A stretch of 64,000 nt of DNA from Hysterangium stoloniferum (taxonomy: Eukaryota > Basidiomycota > Agaricomycetes > Hysterangiales > Hysterangiaceae), in NCBI GenBank assembly GCA_015178975.1, contig WHVD01000035.1, positions 496,001 through 560,000 of the forward strand. The letters run 5' to 3'. The position numbers and the translations under genes were made by a program. Under the pieces are notes generated by a model. That model searched no databases and was not told the origin of the DNA. It saw only the letters and a program-made list of their open reading frames with translations. This document shows positions 1 through 11,200 of this stretch, one piece after another; positions within the stretch are counted from its first letter, which is position 1; every line of letters begins with the position of its first letter.

Positions 1-238
1 TGCTACCTATGTGGTAGCTGACATGTTACCCTGGTCACCACTCACTGTAGAAGACCTAGTTTGTGTCTTAGAAGTGGTGGTGCTTGGGTAAAAGTGTGTC
101 TCAGTTCCATTTGGTGCCAAGTGCACCCACAAATATACACAGAGCTTCGAACTAATGAAATGGTGCAATATTAGAAGAATATAAAGTATAGAAAAATATG
201 AATAAAATGTGTAAAATATAAATAAAATAAAATGAGTG

Positions 239-265
239 TTTTACCACAATGAAATTGTGGTAAAA
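239..265. repeat. Perfect 12-bp inverted repeat (hairpin)
   Basis: Bases 239-250 (TTTTACCACAAT) are the exact reverse complement of 254-265, separated by GAA. The arms would form a 12-bp stem with a 3-nt loop. It lies at the edge of an AT-rich stretch. It may be a cruciform or the end of a decayed foldback element; no gene nearby gives it a role. Confidence 0.6.
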
Positions 266-834
266 GCATACTCCTCACAGTGCCCCCCAGTTCGAAGGGA
301 TGTGCTATATGAAGTTCTGAAAAGTTTTGGGGATGCCCCCCAGGTGTCTTGTGTGGAGCCCCCCAAACTGCAAGGTGCCAAGATCCCAGTGTTCGAAGAG
401 AGGTTGGTGGGTTTAGGGATGGTGAGGGAAGATATTGATGTGGAAAGGGGGAAAGAAATGGATCCATTCTTTTCCTTCCAGTCTCTAGTCGAGCACTCCT
501 CCAGTCCTCGAACAGCAAATGGACTACTTGATAGCCTTCTAGACACTGTCTTCTTCCGGGACATGAGGCATTCCTCATAGTAGTTGTCCTGTAGGCAGAC
601 AGATTGTCATGTAACTCGTTGGGCAGTGCATCTTGGGGTTAGGAAGGTAAGCTATCATTAGAGTCCATTGGAATCTCCTCCTCCTTAAATGAGTGCCGGA
701 GGAGGTTCATGATGATTCACTGTGGCCAGATAGTGTAAGACTCGGAATTAGGATCTTCCCATGCTGCTAGTCTACAGTATGGGACCTAGCAGCATACACG
801 ATGATGTGAGCCTTCCTGGCCAGGATGTATACTC

Positions 835-925
835 TATACCCCCTATACCCCCTATACCGCCCCCCATTTGTGATATTGTTGTTCCACGGCAATCTCGCAA
901 ATTAACCATTGTCGTGCACATTAGG
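835..925. repeat. Direct repeat, copy 1 (other copy 2,969-3,058)
   Basis: The block with repeated 'ctataccccc' units followed by a 'tgatattgttgttcca' core recurs in diverged form at 2,969-3,058 in the same orientation. Differences are mostly transitions. The two copies flank the minisatellite and may be remnants of one element's ends or of a duplication. Confidence 0.5.
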
Positions 926-1719
926 TTGCAGTCTGTGTTCCCAAAAGGTCTAGGCCATGGCAGGTCTAGAAAGTGTCCAGTAATGCTTTGAGTAGGTGGG
1001 CAAGTCCAGAGGAAAAAGAAAAAATCACAAAATTGACTGAGTTCAGTACAATTGTGATAATGGACCCAAATATGGCACTGAGGTAGTCACATAGTTCTGT
1101 CCAGACATATCTGATCTAGGTGTTGCCCTGCAAGTTATTGAACTTTTTGCAGCTAGTCGACCACTGACAAAAGTAAAGTGGAGGGGTGGAGGGGAAAGGG
1201 TCCATGTGTGTTGGCGAGAAGTTGTCAGGGTACAGTGTTGCAAGGCATCACACACCAAACCCAAATCTGTGAATACCTCATCAGAAAGTGTCACATGCTG
1301 AGCCTGAAAGTTGTGAAGGTCAAGAAAGGCAAAGCTCTGACTATTTCAGTGCGAGGCTTTAACCATGAGGAAGGACCTTGTTGAATAGTGTGTGCTGAAC
1401 CTGTAAGTTGCAAAGATTAGAAGAGCAAAGCTTTGACTATTTCAGTGCGAAGCTTTAGCAGAGGGGAAGGCTAAGAGTAGGTGACATTGAAAGTCAAGAC
1501 GGTGTGATTGTTTCATTGTGGGGTGACACGGCCCTACACCCACATGTGTCCACAGGTTTTGGAGGTCAGTCCTTTAGTCTATTTTGTGCTCGACTGTCGA
1601 CCTCATATCCTCATCATTTGGAAAGACTGGGTAAGGTATGTCTACCTCTCTGGCATCACCTTTCTCGGTGATGCCATCCACACACTGACTTGCACACCTT
1701 TGAACCGCCACACAGCACA

Positions 1720-2700
1720 CCCTTGAACTGCCATGCAGCACACTCTTGAACTGCCATGCAGCGCACCCTTGAACTGCCATGCAGTGCTCCCTCAAACCAC
1801 ACCCCTGCTGCACTTGGTGCACCTGCACACCCATGCAGTGCATCTTCAAGTCGCACTCATGCACCTTCATACCATGCCCACACACTGCACTTGTACACTT
1901 GCACTGCACGCCCTCGAACTGCACCCATTCGGCACACTCATGCACCCACATGATGTGTTGGCATACTCACAATGTGCTCACGTAGTGTGCTTGTGCACCT
2001 GTGTGGTGTGGCATGTGTGCACTCCTGTGCAATGCATTTGTGCACACATGTGGCATGCCCACATCCACATGCCACACTCATACGCTGGCACTTATGCACC
2101 CACATGCCTGTGTTGTCACACCTGCATCCACGCACTGCATGCATGCACCCACATCCATGCGCCACACCCATATGCCCGCACCTATGCAGTGCACCTATGT
2201 GCCCGCAGTTGTACACTTGTGCAGTGCAGTCGCATACTTGCGTACCCACGGGTGCACTTGCACACATTCGTGCAGCACAGTCACGTGCTTATGTACCCAC
2301 ACACTCGTGCAGTGCAGTCATGTACTTGCATACCCACACGGTGCACTTGCACACCCACGCAGTGCACTTGCACACACTCATGCAGCACAGTCACGTACTT
2401 GCATACCCGTGGGTGCACTTGCATGCACTCATGCAGTGCAGTCGCGTACTTGCATACCCATGTGGTGCACTTGTGCAGCCACACAGTGCAATTGTGTGCA
2501 CTCGTGTAGCACAGTCATGTACTTGCATACCCACATGGTGCACTTGTGCACTTGTGCAGTGCACTTGCATGCACTCATGCAGCATAGTCATGTACTTGCA
2601 TACCTGCGCAGTGCACTTGTGCACTCTCACAGCTTGCTCGCATGCTTGCACAGCATTTTTTCATGCTTGCACACCTGTGCAGCTACATGCTCATGTACTG
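1720..2700. repeat. TG/CA-rich minisatellite
   Basis: About 1 kb consists of diverged tandem copies of a unit of roughly 50-70 bp built from blocks such as 'gtgcagtgcagtcatgtac' and 'ttgcatacccacacggtgca'. Almost every dinucleotide is TG, CA, GC or AC, and TA-containing stop codons are rare, so several frames stay open for hundreds of codons on both strands (for example 1,733-2,509 and 1,972-2,916, +). The encoded strings are only His/Cys/Thr/Leu repeats that shift register, so I treat them as chance. A related shorter block of CCACAT/CCACAC repeats follows at 2,755-2,860, and a short motif (about 2,707-2,740) is repeated at 2,885-2,918. Confidence 0.75.
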
Positions 2701-2968
2701 CACCCAGCTTTTGACTGTTTCATTGGTGAGACTGGTGACATAGTCTTTTGCACGCTGCCACACCCACATCCATGCACCGAACACCCACACCCACATCCAC
2801 ATCCATGCACTGCACATCCACATCCACACACCACACACCCATACACCTGCACCTATGCAGCTACATGCTCACACACTGCACCCAGCTCTCGACTGTTTCA
2901 TCGGCAAGACTGGTGACACAGTCGTTTGTGCACCCTTGCTGGCTGTAGGTGATGATCTATATGTGCCT

Positions 2969-3058
2969 TCTCCTATACCCCCTATACTGCCCTCCTGTTG
3001 CGATATAGTTGTTCCAGAACAACCTCGCAACATAACAATCATCCCCCATGTGACATAA
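2969..3058. repeat. Direct repeat, copy 2 (other copy 835-925)
   Basis: Second, diverged copy of the 835-925 segment, in the same orientation. It lies directly downstream of the minisatellite. Confidence 0.5.
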
Positions 3059-3187
3059 TTTTTGAGGGAGCATCCTGGGTCAAATGGGTATCTGTCCTTG
3101 GCTTGGTCCATTGAGGGGTGTCCAGTGTGGTGTGTCCATGATTGCCCTCCATTTTCAGAAACTTTGTCAGTGCCTCCCATTCTGGGA

Positions 3188-3538
3188 TTAGGGGTTTATG
3201 TCAATGAATTCCCAGTGGTATCTCCATGGAAAGCTTTTGTTGAGCTCTGCAAGATGGGATGGCTTTACCATTGGTGAGTTCTGTCCCATGCCTTTTCTAT
3301 CATCAAAACCATCATCTGATTTCTGCTCCCCAGTTCCCAAGCCATTATCACAGTCCCAATCATTTGAGCTATTGGATGACTTGTTGGAGGGTCCACTCGG
3401 GGGAGTAAATGGGATAGGATGGATAGGTGATGGATGGCAAGATTCATCAGGACACTGTGAATCTTGACCTGAGGATGATGGGTAACTGGAGATGACTTTG
3501 ACTGTGATCTTTTCCATAGACACACTCGAGAAAGACAA
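3188..3538 (-). pseudogene. Possible gypsy gag remnant
   Basis: An open frame of 116 codons on the minus strand contains a Pro/Ser/Asn/Asp-rich tract (PPSGPSNKSSNSSNDWD). It resembles the linker in the gag of the gypsy element at 12,540-12,605 (PPGGPPGDSSDGSSDLD). The flanking frame 3,265-3,642 overlaps it in another register, which suggests frameshifts. No capsid or zinc-knuckle motif can be seen, so the call rests on the linker and the transposon context only. Confidence 0.3.
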
Positions 3539-3626
3539 CTGTCCTTTTTTGGCAGTTGATCTGGCATGTATCCCAGGACATTCTCCGTGAAAGGGACCAG
3601 AGTTGGAGGGTGAGGGTGTTCGTTCT

Positions 3627-4458
3627 TGTTACAACTGGACAATCACACCAGACTCTGGGCACTAACCTGTATGCCCCCACGCGCTACAAGCACCAAATGT
3701 CTGTTTATAGGATTTCCCACCCAGACTCCATATGTCAAGACTCGTTACGTTCGACCTCATTATGACACATATCAGTCACCGGACTTCCCCCAGACTCCGT
3801 CTCTGTCTATGTCCATCTTCGTCCCACGCATCAGTCACCGGACCCCACTTAGAATCCCATCACTGCTCTAATCGAGCCCCATTCCCGTTTTAGTCAAATG
3901 ACCTGTCACGATTTAGGACTCCGCTCCCGCTCCATTTCCCGTTATGGGTTATGCTTTGTCACGATTTGGACTCCACTCCGTTCTGTCCCATTCCTAACAC
4001 CAAACTTGGTGTTTATTATTCCTGTTTATGTTTTGTTAGTTTTGTTTCATCATTACTGGATTTGGTATGTCATTCACTCCATGGTCTATGTAAACTGGCA
4101 GATGTTGTACATACAATCCAGTCAGAAAATTAGCTTAGATTCCCCCCAGTAATCTAATCCATTTTCCCGCTCTAAACCCTTGCTTGATTCACATCGCTCG
4201 CACTAGTCGGAGCCCATGGGCTCCAGCACATCTATCTCTCTCGACTATCTCGACTCACAACCCACGACCTCCGACCTCTGACCTCCGACCTCTGACCTAC
4301 AACCCACGAACCCTGCCCAGACTCCCCAGGATCCCCATCCACCTGTTCGAAATTGGACAACACGATCTAGCAAGGGTGCAGCCTATAAGCTGAAGCCAAG
4401 TCCTACCGGATATCCCGCAGGTTTTTCCGGAGACCCACCCTGTGTGTGTATCCTAACA
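3627..4458 (+). repeat. 5' LTR of gypsy family 1
   Basis: The block begins TGTTACAACTGG and ends ATCCTAACA, with the TG...CA ends expected of an LTR. Its reverse complement matches the solo LTR at 20,578-21,387 along most of its length, which fixes both ends. A motif GTATTTTCTGA follows immediately and is also present next to the decayed LTR at 21,836-22,317. The LTR is 832 bp. No matching right-hand target duplication exists because the 3' half of the element is lost. Confidence 0.85.
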
Positions 4459-4494
4459 GTATTTTCTGACTAATACTCGCAGATTGTTTTCATT

Positions 4495-5545
4495 ATGCCA
4501 CCAAAAAGAAATACACGTGCACAGGCATCATTACCTGGACCATCGACTCTTCATTCCCCGTTAACTCTGTATACCAGCCAGACACTTGCGAACCAGTTGG
4601 AACCCATGGAAGAAGCCAGTATTGAAGAAGTCCCAGAAAACCAGGATGAATCCGAGCACAAGGAAGAATCCATGGCCCCCGACAAGGGCAAAGGTGTTGA
4701 AAATCCTCCACCTAGTCAACAACCGCACTTGGAGGATCCTACTTCCGAATTTTTAGCAGGCACTATAGATAAATTTATGACGCACCTGCTTGAAGAATGA
4801 AAGAAAAAGGAACAAGAACCTCCACGGTCAAAAGTCAATGCTACAGAACCCTTCACGCATGCAATGTCGCTTCAATTTCCGTAATCAATCCGCTGCATTC
4901 TCCACGGACTCCCGAAAAGTCAACTACGCACTTTCATATTTGTCAGGATCCACGTTAAAATGGTTCAAACCGGCTTTTAGCGGAATCTCCGAGGAAGAGC
5001 CACTTTGGCTCAAAGATTGGGATGCTTTTGTTGAGGAGCTTGAAACCAACTTTGGCCTGTATGACACAACAGGAGAAGCCGAGAACAGTCTCACAAATCT
5101 TCATATGAAGGACATGCAGTGCATCACGGACTACATCGTCCAATTCAATAATCTTGCAGCTCGTTGTCAGTGGGGCAATCCCGCTCTCCGCCACCAATTC
5201 TACGCCGGTCTGCTGTCCCGCCTTAAAGACGAAGTCTCAAAAGGAGAAGATGGGAAGCCAAAAACCCTGTCCCGTATGCACCTCAAAGCTCAAAATGCGG
5301 ATGCACATTATTGGGAACATTGTGCAGAAGTTGCCCACGAGACCTCCGCAGACAAAGTAAACAAGTCCACAGCCAATAAAACCAACAACAACAACTCGTC
5401 AACCAGCAACTCCACGCAATCTGACAAGAAGAACGATAAGAAGTCTTCAAACAACAACAAGGACAAAGACAAGGACAATGACAAGGGTCAACAGTCCAGC
5501 AAGCAAGCCAGAAAACCCGAAAACTTGGACCCGATGGCAAATTGA
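4495..5545 (+). pseudogene. Gypsy family 1 gag (frameshifted)
   Basis: Gag would form the particle that packages the element's RNA. The start at 4,495 (MPPKRNTRAQ) lies 36 bp after the LTR and is supported by a second copy of the same leader and start at 21,817 (-). The first part (4,495-4,800) is an acidic, Pro-rich N-terminus ending in a stop. The second part (4,790-5,545) is in another frame and carries the capsid-like retrotransposon gag domain, with LSGSTLKWFKPAF and DWDAFVEELETNFG as landmarks, then an Asn/Lys/Asp-rich tail. At least one frameshift separates the parts. Confidence 0.8.
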
Positions 5546-7630
5546 CCCCACAGGAAAGACAATGTCGTATGGACAACAACCTCTGTCTATTGTGCAGGAA
5601 ACCCAGTAATCGAGTCCTGGAATGTCCGCTGGCAAAAGCAAACTCTTCTAAGGGTCGAACAGCCAAGGTCTCCATGGAAACTGTCGAAGGACAAACTGGC
5701 TTCCAATTTGAAAAAAGAGTAAGCAACCCTGCAGACTCCACGTGGGTTGGGGGTTGTGTTGCCTCTCTGCGCATTCAAGAGTTTACTCGTCTCAACGCAT
5801 CTGCTCTTTCACATTCTGATTCATTTTTTGTTAAACTTACTGTATGTCTAATATGATTCCAAAACTCATTTTTTCAGCTCTCATAGATTCCGGCTTGACT
5901 CATTGTTTTTTAGATACAAAATTCATGCAAAAAAATTCTTTGTCAACTTATTTGATAAATCCCGTTGATCTCCACCTCTTCGATGGCACAATTAATTTGG
6001 TTGTTACCCAAGCTTGTGATTTACCCATCAGTTTCCCATGTGGAACATCTCAATTGGTCACTTTCTATGTGACCCAGTTAGACTCTAGTTGCTCGGTGGT
6101 CCTAGGACATAACTGGCTTACCCGCTACAATCCATTGATTGACTGGATAGCTAACAGTATAACATTCCGGACTCCCACGGCAGCCGAGGAAACTGCGCCT
6201 GTCTTGGCCTCCATGGCACCCATGGCCTTCCTGGCACCTGCAGTCTCAAGGACTCCTGTGATCCCTATGGCACCCATAGCTTCCCTGGAACCCACGGCAC
6301 CTCCGTCCATTTCTCTGATTAATGCTGCAGCTTTTATTAGGGCTTTAAAAATGGATGGGTCCCAGGCATTCACTATCAACTTAAAAATTGATGAAGCAAT
6401 TGGACGTTTTTCAACACCAGTATCCGAATCTGAGCAAGCCACTGACCTAGAAGGTGTCCTGGAGAAATATCATGACTTCGCAGATGTTTTTAGCAAGCAG
6501 AAAGCTGACCGGCTTCCGCCTCACAGAGAATATGACTTAAAAATTGATCTCGAAGATGGTGCCCAGCCACCCCTAGGACATATTTACCCGCTTTCGTCCA
6601 CGGAACTATCCACAATCCATGATTTCCTGGATGAACATTTGTCCATAGGTTTTATCCGACCCTCAAAGTCTCCTTTTGGAGCACCTGTTCTGTTTGTCAG
6701 AAAAAAGGATGGATCCCTTCGACTTTGTGTTGATTTTAGAGGACTCAATGCTGTCACCAAAAAGGATAAATATCCACTCCCACTTATATCTGATCTGCTC
6801 GATGCTCTGCGGAATGCCCGGATTTACACCAAAATAGATCTCAAGCATGCCTATCATTTGGTCTGGATCACCGCGGGTGACAAATGGAAAACCACTTTTA
6901 GAACCCGTTATGGAGCCTTTGAGTGGTTGGTGATGCCCTTTGGACTCACCAATGCTCCTTCTGTTTTTCAGCATTTTATCAATGACATTTTCTCCGACAT
7001 GCTCGATGTATGTGTCATTGTTTACTTGGACGACATTCTTATCTACTCTGAGGACCCCGCGGAACACGACAAACAAGTCCATGAAGTTCTCCAGAGACTC
7101 AGAAAACATGGTTTATTCGCGAATGGTAAAAAATGTACTTTTGACACAGACTCCATGGAATACCTGGGTTTCATGATGGGACCCGACGGACTCCGCATGG
7201 ACAAAACTAAAGTGCATGTCATCAAAGATTGGCCTGAACCCCGAAAAGTTAAAGATATATGTACAATCCTTCCTTGGCTTTGCCAATTTTTACAGACGTT
7301 TTATAAGTGGATATTCCGACATCACGGTACCCCTTACCCATCTTACGTAAGGGTACTCCGTGGAATTTTAATGATAAGTGTCAAAAAGCTTTCAATCTTT
7401 TAAAAAATTCTTTTTCTACAGCTCCTATTCTGTCACATTGGAAACCGGACTTCCCACTCATTGTTGAAATGGATGCCTCAAATTATGCACTTGGAGCCAT
7501 TCTGTCTATCCAGGACTCTGACGGAGAAGTCCACCCTGTGGCTTTTCTGTCCCAGACTTTTACCGGAGCAGAGCTCAACTACGATGTTCATGATAAGGAA
7601 CTCCTGGCAATTTTTTTTACAATGAGTTAA
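5542..7630 (+). pseudogene. Gypsy family 1 pol: protease, RT, start of RNase H
   Basis: Codons from 5,542 hold a degenerate zinc knuckle (CLLCRKPSNRVLEC): the spacing is CX2CX4-X-X4C, but Asn replaces His. From 5,844 the frame carries an aspartic-protease core (ALIDSGLTHCF), then reverse transcriptase with the primer-grip region, VDFRGLN and the catalytic YLDD near 7,024-7,035. A frameshift near 7,255-7,300 moves the continuation to the frame 7,307-7,630, which has the RNase H start (VEMDASNYALGAIL, then KELLAIF). It ends abruptly at 7,630. Several breaks and the missing integrase make it non-functional. Confidence 0.85.
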
Positions 7631-7791
7631 CTGTTACCTACTCAGACAAACGGAAAATTATACGGTCTAAGAACAGCGCCACTGAAAACTTAACAAAGAT
7701 ACCAAAAGAGGTGTGTCAGAACTTGGTAAAAAGCATGCCTAGAAGAGTTGAAGCTGTAATTAAGGCCAAGGGAGGGTATACCAAGTACTAG
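7621..7791 (+). pseudogene. Tc1/mariner transposase, C-terminal fragment
   Basis: The last codons read EVCQNLVKSMPRRVEAVIKA and end GGYTKY-stop at 7,789-7,791. This matches the C-terminus of the transposase at 9,971 (EVCQYLIESMPRRIRAVIKE...GGHTKY). Everything upstream of about 7,660 belongs to the gypsy element, so only the tail of a second Tc1 copy is left, and it truncates the gypsy RNase H. About 25 bp after the stop is a block (7,816-7,839) that recurs at 8,943-8,966 and resembles a terminal repeat. Confidence 0.75.
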
Positions 7792-7875
7792 TTTAGTATA
7801 TAGGGTTTATAAAATACAGGCAACAAAACCATTTGGATGTACAATGATATCACAGTATCAGTCATGCATAGCACT

Positions 7876-7952
7876 GCATCAGTCATGCATCAGTCATGCA
7901 TCAGTCATGCATCAGTCATGCATCAGTCATGCATCAGTCATGCATCAGTCAT
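7876..7952. repeat. 11-bp tandem repeat, seven copies
   Basis: Seven perfect head-to-tail copies of GCATCAGTCAT fill 77 bp, with diverged copies just upstream (7,856-7,875) and a broken one downstream. There are no spacers between units, so this is a satellite and not a CRISPR array. Confidence 0.95.
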
Positions 7953-9311
7953 GTATAACACAGAAATTGTGGTACCCTCACATTACCAAAATATTAAAAT
8001 AAAATAAAAGGGTAAAATATTCAGTACCCTGACATATACCAGCCTATACCAACCAGATATCCAGACACAACCCAGACACCATGGATGAATCCTGCTTCAA
8101 AGAAATACCAGAAAATCTGGCTGCCTCTGAGCATGTGGAGGATTCTGTGGCCTGACATGAATTGAATTTCCTTCAATATAGTTGAATAATAATCGTAATT
8201 TATTCTACTAAACCAAATCCAGAAGCCTCATTTGATAAAGTATTACTTTGTCCTGTTGATAAAGTGAGAGGCTAATACTAGATGTGCACTGATATTAATG
8301 TTGAACAGTTATGATGACTATGAAAGATGAGATCAAGAGTAGATTAATAATACAGATAACTAATGTACAATGGAGAGATTTTCTGACTGAGGTCCTTCAC
8401 TCTTCTCATTGCCCTGTTATGCTTTCCATCGTTTACCCATGACTCTGTTATGATTTAATAATGAAATCATTTATGATGTCAAAGTGAGACATGTCGAAGA
8501 TATTTGATATTGTCAAAGAAAGTCAAATAGGAGTCAAGTCAAAGTCATTGGTTGAGTCAAAGTGTTGAAGATGAGTCAAATGTTACCTTGAATGTTTTTG
8601 TGACAATGTTGTGATGGTGACAGTTGTGATAGTATCCTCCCTTTGTGACTGAGGTCACGAGGTCAAAGTTTGAAAAGTTTTCATCATCTATTTTCATCAT
8701 CAATCAATCAATGTCTGATGTTGAATTTGAAGGATTTGGTTCTAAGGCTGAGTTTCTGGGATTTGAGAATGATAATAATGAAGTTAATGGTGCAGGTAAG
8801 TGCTTTTTTTGGATTTTCTTTAGATTAGTTTAATTAGTTATTTTTTAGAAGAAATTCCCAAAAAACGGTTGTTAGATTGTGATGAGCCATTCAATAAGGC
8901 AACTTGCAAAGGTATTGAAATGCCATGGGAGTTCAAAGCTACAGTAGGCAACAAAACCGTTTGGATGTTTCTTTGTTTTGAAAAGACCTTTAGCATTAGT
9001 CCAAAATAAATTCTAAAAATTCTGAATAAATTCTGAGAGATGCTCTAATATCACAAAATGTTGATTACATAACCATGATGTCATATGTCCATTTATGGCA
9101 ATGTAATAATAGGATTAATGAAGCTAAATACTTTACATGTACAGTAGTTAGCCTCAGTTTCAATCTCTTAGGAATCCCACTAAAACAAGTGTGATCTCCC
9201 CTGTCATTGAGCTATCTCCTCTTCACTTCATCTTTCTATATTCTATCTTGTGTTTGGTAGCCTTGTTAGTGTTTCCCTAACAGTATACTAAATGAGTGGT
9301 GACCAGGGTGT
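7953..9311. other. AT-rich remnant DNA with a terminal-repeat-like block
   Basis: No intact gene is visible. A small frame starts at 8,645 or at the Met at 8,711, has a plausible intron start (GTAAGTGC) near 8,796, and could continue in frame after a TTTTTTAG acceptor near 8,850 until about 8,931. It is acidic and unrecognised. It is cut at 8,941 by TACAGTAGGCAACAAAACCG, which looks like a Tc1/mariner terminal repeat and is repeated in the same orientation at 7,816. The pieces look like old, overlapping insertions. Confidence 0.35.
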
Positions 9312-9920
9312 TGTTAAGGGACAGGCAGGCTCACAGAGGGTTTCTGGAGAAACCTGCAGATAATCCAGTAAGACTTGGCTTCAGCTTATAGACTGTACCC
9401 TCACAAGATCATGGTGTCCAATTTCAAACAGGTGGACAGGAAGCCCAGGGAGTCTGGGAGTAGTTGATAGGTCAGGAGGCTAGTTGGAAGGCATGCAGGC
9501 TCCGATGAGTTCAATAGCTTGTGTTTCAAAGATGAGAGATATGTAGGGATAGAGCAGGATATATGTATGCTAAGTTACTTGGGGAGAACTAAGTTGATTT
9601 TCTGACTGGATTGTATGTACAACATTAGCTAGACTATATATACTGTGGAATGTATGCAATACCAAATCTGGTAATAATAAAGATCAAAACAAGTAATCAT
9701 GAAACGAGACAAGTAAACACCAAACTAGGTGTTAGGGACAGAATGGAACAGAAGTGGGGTGTGAAACAGCACAGGTCATTTGACCATAATGGGAACAGGG
9801 CTCAGTTAGAGAGCTGATGGGTTGTCCAGGCAGAGTACAGTGACTGGTGCATGAGACAGAGTTGGATATAGACAGGTTTGATGTGCAGGGGTCCTGGGCA
9901 GGCACTCCAGTTGTGACTGT
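9312..9920 (-). repeat. Decayed LTR of gypsy family 1
   Basis: Read on the minus strand this matches the LTR at 3,627-4,458 from its 5' end (near 9,920, 'ccagttgtgac') to its 3' end (TGTTAAGG at 9,312). Shared landmarks include 'aggacttggcttcagctta'-type sequence and 'acaggtcatttgac'. CpG sites of the better-preserved copies are almost all TG or CA here. It may be the 3' LTR of an element whose 5' LTR and gag start are at 21,578-22,317. Confidence 0.7.
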
Positions 9921-9970
9921 ACTTTGGGTACCATACAGTGGCTCAAAAAACTGTATGATTATTTTACTTT

Positions 9971-10486
9971 CTAGTACTTTGTATGCCCCCCTTTTTCCTT
10001 TATAACTGCCCTGATCCTTCTAGGCATACTTTCTATTAGATATTGGCAGACTTCTGGTTGGATTGCATTCCACTCCTCCACCACTCTCTCCCACAATTCA
10101 TGTATTCCCTTGGATGATGTGTTATATTTTTGGAGTTGGCATTTGAGGTGTTTCCAAAGATGTTCTATGGGGTTAAGATCAGGGGATTGGGGGAGGTCAG
10201 GGTAGTACTTGAATTTCCTCCTCATACCATTTTGTTGCCTGCTGAGATGTATGTTTAGGATCATTGTCCTGCTGAAAGTAATGGTTGGCCTCCTCCATTT
10301 CCAACTTTTCAAAACTTTCCACTACTCCCAGCTCCAAAATTTGACAGTATTGTTCAGCATCCATGCTCCCCTGCACTTTTATGAGCTTTCCCACCCTATT
10401 CCAACCCATACATACAACTCCATACCATGAGGTTATTTCCTCCTCCATGTTTGACCATTGGTGTTGTAGTCCTGTCAGACACTGGT
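9971..10486 (-). pseudogene. Tc1/mariner transposase, C-terminal half
   Basis: This half holds two of the three catalytic acidic positions of a DD34E transposase: the Asp in FQQDNDPKHTS and the Glu in QSPDLNPIEHLW. It ends GGHTKY-stop 35 bp from the element end. The two motifs are in different frames (10,197-10,448 and 9,971-10,312), so a frameshift lies near 10,200. The frame runs leftward out of the gypsy insertion at the target site CTGGT (10,482-10,486). The protein would have cut and joined the element's ends; it is now dead. Confidence 0.85.
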
Positions 10487-11138
10487 TGTGAAGGATAGGT
10501 CACATAGGAGGTGTGACTAAAGACTCTAAGCCTTACCCTTTAGCCGCTTTACATTTCCTTTTTTTCCTTTCTCTATCACTCATAAATACAGACTATATTC
10601 CCTTTTTATTAGTTCAAGAGTCCATGTATGCTTGTGGGTGCTCTACCCACAAGAAGTATGCCCATGTCACAGTAGTAGTCACACGAGAGAATGTTTAGAC
10701 ACTTTTCAACCCTGACAACCATCACATACAAGTACTGGTTCAGGGTCTTGTCTAAACAAACCTTCTCTCTATCTCTCTTCCCAGATCAGCAGTAACTACA
10801 CTTCACACTGAAACAGTTGAAGTTAGTTACTACTATTCGACGTGACTTCAAGTTCTTGCTTCGCACTGTAATAATATCCATCATAACTCACTTCCTTAGG
10901 ATATTCTCTCTCTCTCTCACAATATATACTTTCTCTTATCTACTTGGCCATCGGCCCAGCTACACAGTTGGATCGCACTGTAAGGTCGATCTGCCCTTGT
11001 AATTACCTACCGATCGCACCTTGAAGGTTGATCGTAATCTACAATTTTACTATCTAAAACTACTAGTTGATCGTTCTTCGCACTATTGTTAGTCAATAAC
11101 AATTGCACATTGAGTGGTAAACTACTTGACCCTTTACA
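10487..11138 (+). repeat. Left LTR, gypsy family 2
   Basis: Begins TGTGAAGGATAGG and ends CCCTTTACA; 652 bp. It aligns with the right LTR except for scattered substitutions and a short indel near 18,061-18,085. In the stretches compared by eye, differences are transitions, many at former CpG sites. Confidence 0.95.
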
Positions 11139-11200
11139 GTGGTGATCCAAGCCAGACCCTCATTCACTGCGATCCACGCGAATAATCAGCTAGTAGTATT

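Larger units (their letters stand above)
1..1700. other. Degraded repetitive DNA, no supportable gene
   Basis: Open frames here are short, overlap on both strands and match no family I recognise. The longest (236-580, +, 114 codons) has no domain. The stretch is poor in CpG and rich in TG/CA, as in the transposon remnants that follow. A segment at about 835-925 recurs at 2,969-3,058, so this is probably the flank of an old repeat that also brackets the minisatellite. Two copies of a motif around an 'aaagctctgactatttcag' core (near 1,330 and 1,425) form a small direct duplication. Confidence 0.5.
3627..7660 (+). mobile_element. Ty3/gypsy LTR retrotransposon, 3'-truncated (family 1)
   Basis: The element starts with an LTR (3,627-4,458), followed by a short leader, gag, a decayed zinc knuckle, aspartic protease, reverse transcriptase and the first part of RNase H. 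The coding region stops at about 7,630-7,660, where Tc1/mariner sequence begins. Integrase and the 3' LTR are absent, so the element cannot move. Related LTRs in the window lie at 9,312-9,920, 20,578-21,387 and 21,836-22,317, all in the opposite orientation. Confidence 0.85.

Noticed and set aside
1733..2916. Long overlapping open frames of 237-314 codons
   Set aside because: They arise from a TG/CA repeat lacking stop codons, occur in several frames and on both strands at once, and encode only shifting His/Cys/Thr strings.
7876..7952. Possible CRISPR array
   Set aside because: Perfect head-to-tail 11-mers without spacers in a eukaryotic genome; a simple satellite.
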